Part shown: in pieces, positions 7,487 through 15,026 of the stretch
Layout of the letters: the number at the start of each line of letters is the position of its first letter
How positions within the stretch are numbered: the stretch's first letter is position 1
Source: Microcaldota archaeon
GTDB lineage: Archaea > Micrarchaeota > Micrarchaeia > Micrarchaeales > Micrarchaeaceae
Assembly: GCA_021827995.1 (NCBI GenBank)
Contig: JAKATK010000004.1
Span: forward strand, 1 to 64,000
Length of the DNA stretch: 64,000 nucleotides
Reading direction: 5' to 3'
Position numbers and translations under genes: made by a program
Notes under the pieces: generated by a model
Seen by the model: the letters and a program-made list of their open reading frames with translations, nothing else
Databases searched by the model: none
Told to the model about the DNA's origin: nothing

Positions 7487-10279
7487 ATGGCGAACAATGC
7501 AAGCGATATAAGAGAAGCGAGTCTTTCGAGTTTCAAGCTTTCCAGCGGCAAAATGGTATATTACCATTCGCTGCCGTACCTAGAAACGGCTGGCATCGGC
7601 AAGGTCTCGCGTCTCCCGTTTTCGATGCGCGTTGTGCTGGAATCGCTGCTCAGGAACGCGGATGGCGGGGCGGTCGCGCGCCGTGATGTCGAGGCCCTGG
7701 CCAACTGGAACGCCAAGAAGCCGGCGGATGCGGACATACCGTTCAAGGTCTCCAGGATACTCATGCAGGATTTCACCGGGGTGCCTGCGGTCGTTGATCT
7801 CGCGGCCATGCGTGATTATGCGGTCGCACACGGGGGCAAGCCCGACACGGTGCAGCCTGGAGTGCCGATCGACCTTATCATAGACCACTCGGTGCAGGTG
7901 GACGCGTTCAACACCGCCAACGCCATAGAGATAAACCAGGAGAAGGAGATGGAGCGCAACAGGGAACGCTATCTGCTGCTCAAATGGGCGCACCATGCCT
8001 TCGACAACCTGAGGGTGTTCCCGCCTTCTGCGGGTATATGCCACCAGGTGAACCTCGAATACCTCGCAACATGCGTGGCTACCAGGACGGTCGATGGGAA
8101 GACTATTGCAATGCCCGACACGCTCGTGGGCACAGACTCGCACACCACAATGATAAACGGCCTTGGCGTCGTCGGTTTTGGCGTCGGCGGCATAGAGGCC
8201 GAGGCTGCGGCGCTCGGCCAGCCGGTATCGTTCGAGACGCCGAAGGTTCTGGGCGTGCACCTCACCGGGAAACTCAGGGAGGGCACCACCGCCACGGACT
8301 TCGCGCTCACGCTGACCAGGATACTCAGGGAACATGGAGTAGTGAGCATGTTCGTAGAGTTCTTCGGCGACGGGCTCAAGAGCCTGTCGCTGCCAGACCG
8401 CGCCACGCTCTCGAACATGTGCCCGGAGTACGGCGCCACGATCGCGTTCTTCCCTGTCGATGAAGAGACGCTGCGCTATATGAAGAGCACCGGCAGGAGC
8501 GAGGAGCAGCTGGAGCTCGTGAAGAAGTATTACGAGGCACAGCAGATGCTCAACTTAGACTACAGCAAGGTGGAGTACAGCGAGACTATCGAGGTCGACC
8601 TAGGCTCCATAGTGCCGAGCGTATCGGGGCCCTCGCAGCCAAAGCAGCAGGTGCCGCTCGAGGCGATAACTGAGGACTTCAACGATTCGTTCATGCTCAA
8701 GGCTGGACCGTACTCTGGCGAGCATACGCTGAACAAAAAGGATTTCACGCGGTGGAGCACGGAGAGCCCGCTAGACGGCACGCCGGAGCACAAGGACGAG
8801 AAGCCAAGGCGGGCCATCAAGCACGTGGAGATAGCGTACGATGACGGCCACAAGACCGCGCTGTCGGACGGCGATGTAGTGATAGCATCGATAACAAGCT
8901 GTACGAACACTAGCAACCCGTACGTGATGATAGCCGCAGGCCTTCTGGCTAAGAAGGCGCTAGAGCATGGCCTTCGCGTAGACACCAGGAAGGTCAAGAC
9001 GAGCATGGGCCCGGGCTCTAGAGTGGTGACGCGCTACTTAGAGAGGGCCGACCTCATAAAGCCGCTGGAAAGGCTGGGCTTCGAGTTGGTCGGCTATGGC
9101 TGCATAACGTGCATAGGCAACAGCGGCAAGCTCATAGAGAAGCAGAGCGAGGCCATAAACGCGAACGACCTCGTGGCCGTGTCGGTGCTATCCGGCAACA
9201 GGAATTACGAGGCTAGGATACACCGCGACATAAGGGCAAACTATCTGATGTCTCCGCCACTCGTGGTCGCCTTCGCGATAGCAGGCACCGTGCTCAAGGA
9301 TCTCACGCGGGAACCGCTGGCAAGGAACGACAAGGGCCAGGACATTTATCTTAAGGATATATGGCCTAGCAGCGCGGAGATAAACGAAGCCGTCAGGAAG
9401 GTTGTCAGCGCTGACCTGTTCGACAAGGAATACGGTGCCAACATATACGACGTGAACCCGTACTGGAACAAGCTGGACGCGCCGACAGGTAAGATGTACG
9501 GCTGGGATCCGAAGAGCTCATACATAAGATCGCCGCCGTTCTTCGATGGGGCTGCCGTCGGCGGGACCGCGACAGGCATAAACGGGGCTAGGGTGCTAGC
9601 GGTCTTCGGTGATTCTATATCTACGGATCACATCTCGCCGGCTGGCGCCATAGGCACGGACAGCCCTGCCGGGAAGTACCTGATAGAGCATGGCGTAAAC
9701 TCATCGAACTTCAACACCTACGGCTCCAGGCGAGGCAACCATGAGGTGATGATGCGCGGCACGTTCGCGAACAACAGGATAAAGAACCTCATGCTGCCTG
9801 GAGTGGAAGGCGGCTTCACGGTGCACCTGCCGGACAACGAGCGCATGAGCATATACGACGCAGCGATGAAGTACAAGAGTGAGGGCGTCCCGCTGGTCGT
9901 TCTAGCCGGCATAGAGTACGGCTCTGGCAGCTCAAGGGATTGGGCAGCGAAGGGCCCAGCCCTTCTTGGCGTCAAGGCAGTCATCGCGAAGAGCTTCGAG
10001 AGGATACACAGGAGCAACCTGGTCGGCATGGGCATAGTGCCGCTGCAGTTCATGAACGGCGAGGACGTCAAGAGCCTAGGGATAGACCCGACGAAGACCA
10101 TCGACATAGAGCTGCCGAAGGACATGAAGCCAGGCCAGCAGATAAGGGTGACGTACCACAAGAATGACGGCGGGACGGCTAGCACGATGGTCAAGAGCAG
10201 GATAGACTCGGCGATAGAGTTGGAGTACTACAAGAGCGGCGGCATACTTAACTACGTAGCCAGGAGGCTTGTCCGCTAG
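7487..10279 (+). CDS. acnA: Aconitate hydratase (AcnA/IRP type)
   Basis: Aconitase converts citrate to isocitrate through cis-aconitate with a [4Fe-4S] cluster. The 930-residue protein has the AcnA domain order: N-terminal catalytic domains with DHSVQVD, GTDSHTTMINGLG and GGIEAEAAALGQP, cluster cysteines C472 (SCTNTSNP), C539 and C542 (GCITCIGNSG), and a C-terminal swivel domain with EYGSGSSRDWAAKG. It is a little longer than the usual 890-900. GGTGGTTAAATG gives a strong start signal and ATCTATAAAG at about 7430 a promoter. It is followed after 32 nt by mqo, so the two probably share a transcript. Confidence 0.97.
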   Translation: MANNASDIREASLSSFKLSSGKMVYYHSLPYLETAGIGKVSRLPFSMRVVLESLLRNADGGAVARRDVEALANWNAKKPADADIPFKVSRILMQDFTGVPAVVDLAAMRDYAVAHGGKPDTVQPGVPIDLIIDHSVQVDAFNTANAIEINQEKEMERNRERYLLLKWAHHAFDNLRVFPPSAGICHQVNLEYLATCVATRTVDGKTIAMPDTLVGTDSHTTMINGLGVVGFGVGGIEAEAAALGQPVSFETPKVLGVHLTGKLREGTTATDFALTLTRILREHGVVSMFVEFFGDGLKSLSLPDRATLSNMCPEYGATIAFFPVDEETLRYMKSTGRSEEQLELVKKYYEAQQMLNLDYSKVEYSETIEVDLGSIVPSVSGPSQPKQQVPLEAITEDFNDSFMLKAGPYSGEHTLNKKDFTRWSTESPLDGTPEHKDEKPRRAIKHVEIAYDDGHKTALSDGDVVIASITSCTNTSNPYVMIAAGLLAKKALEHGLRVDTRKVKTSMGPGSRVVTRYLERADLIKPLERLGFELVGYGCITCIGNSGKLIEKQSEAINANDLVAVSVLSGNRNYEARIHRDIRANYLMSPPLVVAFAIAGTVLKDLTREPLARNDKGQDIYLKDIWPSSAEINEAVRKVVSADLFDKEYGANIYDVNPYWNKLDAPTGKMYGWDPKSSYIRSPPFFDGAAVGGTATGINGARVLAVFGDSISTDHISPAGAIGTDSPAGKYLIEHGVNSSNFNTYGSRRGNHEVMMRGTFANNRIKNLMLPGVEGGFTVHLPDNERMSIYDAAMKYKSEGVPLVVLAGIEYGSGSSRDWAAKGPALLGVKAVIAKSFERIHRSNLVGMGIVPLQFMNGEDVKSLGIDPTKTIDIELPKDMKPGQQIRVTYHKNDGGTASTMVKSRIDSAIELEYYKSGGILNYVARRLVR

Positions 10280-10311
10280 GCACCGGCGCATGCGCGGATT
10301 GATTGGTCAGC

Positions 10312-11652
10312 ATGGAAAAAGAGTACGACGTGGTAATAGTAGGAGGCGGCGTCATAGGCTCTGCACTGCTGTATGCGATAAGCTCGTTCACCGACATAAA
10401 GAGCGTGCTGCTGCTAGAGAAGTACGGCGACCTGGCGACGTTGAACTCGAACAGCAATAGCAATTCCCAGACGCTCCATTGGGGCGATGTCGAGACGAAC
10501 TACACCATAGAGAAGGCGAAGAGGGCGAGGGACGCGTCCAGACGGTTGCTCGGATTTGCGTCCAAGCTAGACAAGGAGGAGCGCGACTACATCGTCCAGA
10601 AATGCCAGAAGATGGTGCTTGCAACGAATGAGCGCGAGGTAGAGCTTCTCGAGCGCACTTACTCTGATGCGTTCAGGGAGCTCTTTCCTGGCGCGAAGTT
10701 CATAGGCAGGGAGGAACTGGCCCGCGTAGAGCCGAACACGATGAAGGGTAGGGATCCGGACGACAAGGTGGCCGCCATACTCTCGGATTCGGGCTACATG
10801 GTCGACTTCGGAGCGCTGGCCCATGCGATGGTGAAGCGCGCGCAGACGGTCGGCGGCAAAACTGTAGATGTGCTCTTCAATTCTGAGGTGCTCTCCGTCG
10901 AGACCGGTAGTGGTGGCAGCGTAGTGAGAACGAGGAACGATACTTACAGGGCAGGCTTTGTCGATATCGCAGCCGGCATGCACACCCTCGTTTTCGCAAA
11001 GGCGGCCGGCTACGCCAAGGACATGGCTGCGCTGGCGGTGGGTGGCAACTTCTATACCTCGAGGCGCGTCCTTAACGGCAAGGTATACAGGGTGCAGATA
11101 GGCGGCATACCGTTCGTGACCGTACACGGCGATCCTGACATAAGGAACAAGGGCATAACGCGCTTCGGCCCGACAGTGTCTCTGGCCGCGAGGCTGGAGC
11201 GCTACACTCCAGGCACGAGATCTGCCTTTATGAAGGCGCTATCTCCTAGCATACAGACGTTCGCCGGCATGAACAGGGCTTTCGTGAAGGATAAGGATAT
11301 GTGGCGCATAATGAAGGACAACGCACTGTACCTGACGCCTTTGATAGGTAAGCGCGCGTTCCTTGAGCGCGAGGTACGACGCATAGTGCCGTCTATGGGC
11401 ATCGACGACATAAAGTTCGGGAAGGGCATAGGCGGCGTTAGGATGCAGGCCATAGACGTTAAGAAGCGCGGGCTTATACTGGGCGAGATGCAGATAATCG
11501 GCAGGGAGAACATCATCTTCAACCTGACGCCGTCCCCTGGCGCCACGATGTGCCTCACCATGGCCGTCGAGGACGCCAAGCGGATAGCCTCGGCTCTAGA
11601 CAGGGAGTTCCACGCCGACAGGTGCGCGGCCGAACTTGGAGTGCCGGCCTAG
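10312..11652 (+). CDS. mqo: Malate:quinone oxidoreductase-like FAD enzyme
   Basis: Mqo oxidises malate to oxaloacetate on the membrane and passes electrons to quinone. The 446-residue protein has an N-terminal FAD-binding motif VVIVGGGVIGSA (about 8-19). It has the region corresponding to the Mqo GTGH...E.NYTP block (HWGDVETNYTIEKAKRARDA) and the MKGRDPDDKVAAI...VDFGAL block, and ends with a SPGATMCLTMAVEDAKRIA helix typical of Mqo. The repeated SNSNSNS before HWGD replaces the usual SSNNWNNAG. L-2-hydroxyglutarate oxidase is the main alternative. ATG 10312 is preceded by GGTCAGC. The stop shares CTAG with convergent citrate synthase. Confidence 0.82.
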   Translation: MEKEYDVVIVGGGVIGSALLYAISSFTDIKSVLLLEKYGDLATLNSNSNSNSQTLHWGDVETNYTIEKAKRARDASRRLLGFASKLDKEERDYIVQKCQKMVLATNEREVELLERTYSDAFRELFPGAKFIGREELARVEPNTMKGRDPDDKVAAILSDSGYMVDFGALAHAMVKRAQTVGGKTVDVLFNSEVLSVETGSGGSVVRTRNDTYRAGFVDIAAGMHTLVFAKAAGYAKDMAALAVGGNFYTSRRVLNGKVYRVQIGGIPFVTVHGDPDIRNKGITRFGPTVSLAARLERYTPGTRSAFMKALSPSIQTFAGMNRAFVKDKDMWRIMKDNALYLTPLIGKRAFLEREVRRIVPSMGIDDIKFGKGIGGVRMQAIDVKKRGLILGEMQIIGRENIIFNLTPSPGATMCLTMAVEDAKRIASALDREFHADRCAAELGVPA

Positions 11653-12806
11653 GCTCTCTTATCTATCGGCACGTACTGCAGGTCCACCTTGCCGGTGTAT
11701 ATCTCTAGCGGCCTGAATATCCTGTTGTTCTGCCAGTACTCGAGAACGTGCGCGGTCCAACCAACCGACCTGCTGGCAGCGAATATGGGCGTGAAGAGAT
11801 CAGCCGGTACGCCGGCCGCCAGGTATATCGGGCCAGCGAAGAAGTCTATGTTTGGCCATATGCCCTTGGATGCGCCGAGCTTGTCTATCATGAGCTTCTC
11901 TGCCCTGAGCGCTATCTCAGTGTAGGTCCTGACCTCAGGAGAGGAGCTGTCCTTTATCTGCAGCAGGTAGTCCCTGACGATCCTGGCCCTCGGGTCGTAT
12001 GTCTTGTACACCCTATGGCCGAAGCCCATGATCTTCTGCTTGCCAGCTAGCGCGTCCTCTATGTACTGCTCGGTGTTGTTGGGATTGCCGATCTGCCCCA
12101 TCATCTTGAGCGCGGCCTCGTCGGCGCCGCCGTGGAGAGGTCCCTTGAGAGTGGCTATGCCGGCTGTGACCGCGGCATACATGTCGGCCATCGTAGACGC
12201 GGCGACAAGCGTGCCGAAGGTGGACGCGTTCGAGCTGTGCTCCGCGTGCAGGATGAACATGTCCTTGACGATGTTGTACTCGAGCTGCGTGGGCTTCCTG
12301 CCATTTAGCATGTATAGGAAGTTCGTAACGTGGTCGAGGGTCGTGTCCGGCTTTATGTAGGGCTGGCCCTTCTGCAGACGGCCTATCGCGGCCACTATGC
12401 TCGAAACCTTCGATATTATGCGTATGGCCTTCCTCATGTTCGCTTCGCTAGACTGGTCAGTGACCTCCTTGTCGTACGCTGACAGCGCTGAGAAAGCCGA
12501 CCTCAGCGTGTCCATAGGGTGGGCCTTGCCGTTCATCTCCTTTATTATCTGTATCACGCCGTCTGGCAGGTCGCGCTCCTTGGCCATAGTCTTAGTTATG
12601 TCATCGAGTTCGGCTTTGTTCGGCAGCCTGCCGTTGAGGAGCAGGAATGCCACTTCCTCGTAACTGGCGTTCTTGCACACCGCTTCTATCGGATAGCCCC
12701 TGTAGTAGAGCTTGCCCGCCTGCCCATCGACCTTGCATATGCTGCTCTCGTCTATGTATATGCCTTCAAGGCCCTTGCTAACCTGTGGTGTTTGTACATC
12801 TGCCAT
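11649..12806 (-). CDS. gltA: Citrate synthase
   Basis: It condenses oxaloacetate and acetyl-CoA to citrate. The 385-residue protein matches the archaeal and Gram-positive short form. Motifs are GPLHGGADEAALKMM (active-site His, about residue 220-235), MGFGHRVYKTYDPRARI (about 258-275, with the second His and substrate Arg), and a C-terminal WTAHVLEYWQNNRIFRP. GGTG sits 7 nt before ATG 12806. It is transcribed divergently from malate dehydrogenase, apparently from one symmetrical TATA element at 12834-12854. Confidence 0.96.
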   Translation of the reverse strand: MADVQTPQVSKGLEGIYIDESSICKVDGQAGKLYYRGYPIEAVCKNASYEEVAFLLLNGRLPNKAELDDITKTMAKERDLPDGVIQIIKEMNGKAHPMDTLRSAFSALSAYDKEVTDQSSEANMRKAIRIISKVSSIVAAIGRLQKGQPYIKPDTTLDHVTNFLYMLNGRKPTQLEYNIVKDMFILHAEHSSNASTFGTLVAASTMADMYAAVTAGIATLKGPLHGGADEAALKMMGQIGNPNNTEQYIEDALAGKQKIMGFGHRVYKTYDPRARIVRDYLLQIKDSSSPEVRTYTEIALRAEKLMIDKLGASKGIWPNIDFFAGPIYLAAGVPADLFTPIFAASRSVGWTAHVLEYWQNNRIFRPLEIYTGKVDLQYVPIDKRA

Positions 12807-12833
12807 AAAAAAGCACCCATGATGATTGGCAGG

Positions 12834-12854
12834 ACAAAAATTTAAATATATGCT
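12834..12854. promoter_or_regulatory. Shared divergent TATA element for gltA and mdh
   Basis: CAAAAATTTAAATATATGCTG is AT-rich on both strands in a GC-rich context. It lies about 40 nt from the gltA start and about 53 nt from the mdh start, so the same element can recruit TBP in both orientations. This would couple citrate synthase and malate dehydrogenase expression. No operator-like palindrome beyond the TTTAAA core is evident. Confidence 0.6.
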
Positions 12855-12898
12855 GAGCTATGCTTAGCTTGAAGTACAATCTACTTCTGGTGTATTGA

Positions 12899-13822
12899 AT
12901 GCGAAGGAAGGTCTCAGTCGTTGGAGCGGGAAAGGTCGGTTCTACAGTGGCGCACATACTGGCGCTGAAGCACATGGCGGACGTGGTCATAGTGAACAGG
13001 ACTGTAGGGACCGCGCAGGGCATAGCGCTCGATATCAAGCAGAGCCTGCACATAGAGGACTCGGATGTGAACGTGATAGGAACCAGCGACTACGGCCAGA
13101 TGGCCGGCAGCGATATCGTGGTCGTGACTGCAGGAGCCCAGAGGAAGGAGGGCATGACAAGGGACGACCTGCTCAGGGTGAACTCGGACATAATAGGTGG
13201 CGTTGCTGACGAGATAAAGAAGAACGCGCCGCAGAGCATAGTAATAGTTGTGACCAACCCGCTTGACGCGATGGCGCAGCTGACAAAGGCCAGGACGGGC
13301 TTCGGTAGGGAGCGCGTCATAGGCATGGCCGGAGCTCTAGACTCCGCTAGGTTCGGCGCCTTCATAGGCGAGGAGCTCGGAGTGAGCGTCAATGACATAA
13401 GGCCCATGGTGCTGGGTAGCCACGGCGACAGCATGGTTGCTGCGCTGTCAACTACGACAGTGCACGGCACTCCGGTGGCAAAGCTCATAGAGAAGGAGAA
13501 GCTGTCGAAGATAGTGGCGAGGACTCGCGACGGCGGCGCAGAGATAATAAAGCTCGAGGGATCGAGCGCTTATTACGCACCGGCGTCAGCCGCGGTCAGC
13601 ATGGTCGACGCGATACTCAACGACAGGAAGCGCGTCATACCGTGCTCGGTATATCTCGAGGGCGAGTACGGCATCAGCGGCGTCTTCGCCGGCGTGCCGG
13701 TCATGCTGGGCAAGGGGGGCGCCGAGAAGGTCGTTGAACTTGCGCTGCCTGAGGAGGAGCGGAAGGCGCTGGCCGACTCGGCAGCGAAGATCAAGCAGTC
13801 AATGGCACAACTGAAGTTGTGA
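12899..13822 (+). CDS. mdh: Malate dehydrogenase (LDH/MDH family)
   Basis: The 307-residue Rossmann-fold enzyme interconverts malate and oxaloacetate. It has GAGKVGS at residues 9-15, the substrate loop QRKEGMTR with Arg82 at the position that selects malate over lactate, Arg88, N120 in VTNPLD, catalytic D148/R151 in LDSARFG and H175 in GSHGDS. After beta-strand 2 the usual Asp is replaced by Asn33-Arg34, which hints at NADP(H) use (inference). GGTGTATTGAATG marks the start. With mqo nearby the organism would have soluble and quinone-linked malate oxidation. Confidence 0.93.
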   Translation: MRRKVSVVGAGKVGSTVAHILALKHMADVVIVNRTVGTAQGIALDIKQSLHIEDSDVNVIGTSDYGQMAGSDIVVVTAGAQRKEGMTRDDLLRVNSDIIGGVADEIKKNAPQSIVIVVTNPLDAMAQLTKARTGFGRERVIGMAGALDSARFGAFIGEELGVSVNDIRPMVLGSHGDSMVAALSTTTVHGTPVAKLIEKEKLSKIVARTRDGGAEIIKLEGSSAYYAPASAAVSMVDAILNDRKRVIPCSVYLEGEYGISGVFAGVPVMLGKGGAEKVVELALPEEERKALADSAAKIKQSMAQLKL

Positions 13823-13948
13823 GCGCGCAGCGGACCAAGGGCATGGTCGCCGGGGCGTAGCTTATCGGAAATGGCAGCGCGCAGCTGGAGCTCGGTAACT
13901 GTTCGGTCACTGCGTCGCAGCTGGTGTCTAGCACCGCCACGCACAGGC

Positions 13949-13962
13949 CTGACAGCTGTCAG
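13949..13962. repeat. 14-bp perfect palindrome downstream of mdh
   Basis: CTGACAGCTGTCAG is a perfect inverted repeat about 130 nt past the mdh stop. It has no T-run. The 207-nt gap (13823-14029) holds no convincing gene; a plus-strand frame through it (GNCSVTASQLVSSTATHR...) is open but has no start codon. Confidence 0.4.
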
Positions 13963-13995
13963 CCTGCCTACCTAGCGTCTGGGAGTTGCATTGCG

Positions 13996-14028
13996 GGCGC
14001 GGTATAACTGTTTGCAACTGCCCGCGCC
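13996..14028 (-). terminator. GC stem-loop after the 14030 gene
   Basis: GGCGCGG (13996-14002) pairs with CCGCGCC (14022-14028), placed directly after the stop codon of the minus-strand gene ending at 14030. It may mark the 3' end of that transcript or of mdh from the other side. No U-tract follows. Confidence 0.4.
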
Positions 14029-14029
14029 G

Positions 14030-14923
14030 CTATGACGGCACGGTATTTGAATCCGAGCCTGTGGGCGTGGGCAGGAGCGCGGCCAGATACAGTGGGTTGA
14101 AGTTGTCCAGGAAGTATACGTACGTGCCCAGATACTCGGACGAAGCGCCCTGTGGTAGTTTCGAGAGCGTAGCATTCTGTAGTAGGATGGAGACCGCACT
14201 TGCAGCATCCAATGTCCGCATGGATGTCAGCGATCCGGCTATCACCGTGTGCCGTACAGACGAGCGTATTGTGAAATTGTATATGACGCCGAGTTGCCTT
14301 GACACGCACGCTGTCACGTTGACGCCGGAGCCCAGGAAGGCGTATTCTCCGGATACTATTGTGCATGCATGCCCTTCAAATACAGCCGTTGAATTGTTCA
14401 CAACGGTAAAGTTCACAGACCTGCTGGCGTTGTACAGCACACTGCCGAAAGAGGCCGCGTACCCGAGCACGGAGGCATTGATCAGGTAGCACCTTGACGT
14501 GCCAATTACGATCTGGCAATAAAAGTAATTCGCACCTGACCTGACGAACGATCTAGTGAGAGTAGGTGCCTGGCTCTTCGATGGTGTGCTTATGGTGAGC
14601 AGAAGACCGGAGTCGTTTCCGTAGCGCTCCATGCTCACGTTTATTTCCGTGACCACGGTCCTGTTTTCTACGCTCATTGAGCTAACAATCGTGTAGTTGG
14701 CACCAAAGGCAGGGCTGTTGTTCGATATGCTCAGAATGCCGCTAAGGAACGCGTGTGTGTATGGCACGGCGATTGAGGCAGTGGTGGTGCCGTTTGCCGG
14801 CGCATGGACGGTGACCAGTGCTATTATTACAACAGCTATTATTAGAGCAAAAACTGCAAGAAGAAGCACTATGCGTGGGCGTGAAGCTTCATAACCTATC
14901 GACCACGGCCAATCACGCAACAC
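14030..14923 (-). CDS. Membrane-anchored four-cysteine surface protein, paralogue 1
   Basis: The 297-residue protein has one N-terminal transmembrane segment (IVLLLAVFALIIAVVIIALV, about residues 18-37). The rest is an exported domain rich in Asn, Ser and Thr with many N-glycosylation sequons. It is clearly paralogous to the 20550-21485 protein: both share FGANYT, RCY.INAS, GH.CT, ACVS...G..YNFT and NFNPLY, including four cysteines in matching positions. I do not recognise the family. The start is GTG 14923, about 22 nt from a TATA-like CTAAAAAC. It lies just downstream of the pilin-like gene and may be co-expressed with it. Confidence 0.75.
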   Translation of the reverse strand: MLRDWPWSIGYEASRPRIVLLLAVFALIIAVVIIALVTVHAPANGTTTASIAVPYTHAFLSGILSISNNSPAFGANYTIVSSMSVENRTVVTEINVSMERYGNDSGLLLTISTPSKSQAPTLTRSFVRSGANYFYCQIVIGTSRCYLINASVLGYAASFGSVLYNASRSVNFTVVNNSTAVFEGHACTIVSGEYAFLGSGVNVTACVSRQLGVIYNFTIRSSVRHTVIAGSLTSMRTLDAASAVSILLQNATLSKLPQGASSEYLGTYVYFLDNFNPLYLAALLPTPTGSDSNTVPS

Positions 14924-15026
14924 ATCATCTTGTTTTCCAGTTTTTAGCCAATTGCCAAAACTAACAACCTGTGGCTTTATTTGTATGGTTACTCTGGGTT
15001 ATCCAAGCTGCCTAGCTAGCACCAAG

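Noticed and set aside
13860-14012. Plus-strand open stretch reading GNCSVTASQLVSSTATHR after mdh
   Set aside because: It follows an in-frame stop, has no start codon or promoter, and is only about 50 codons; kept as intergenic.
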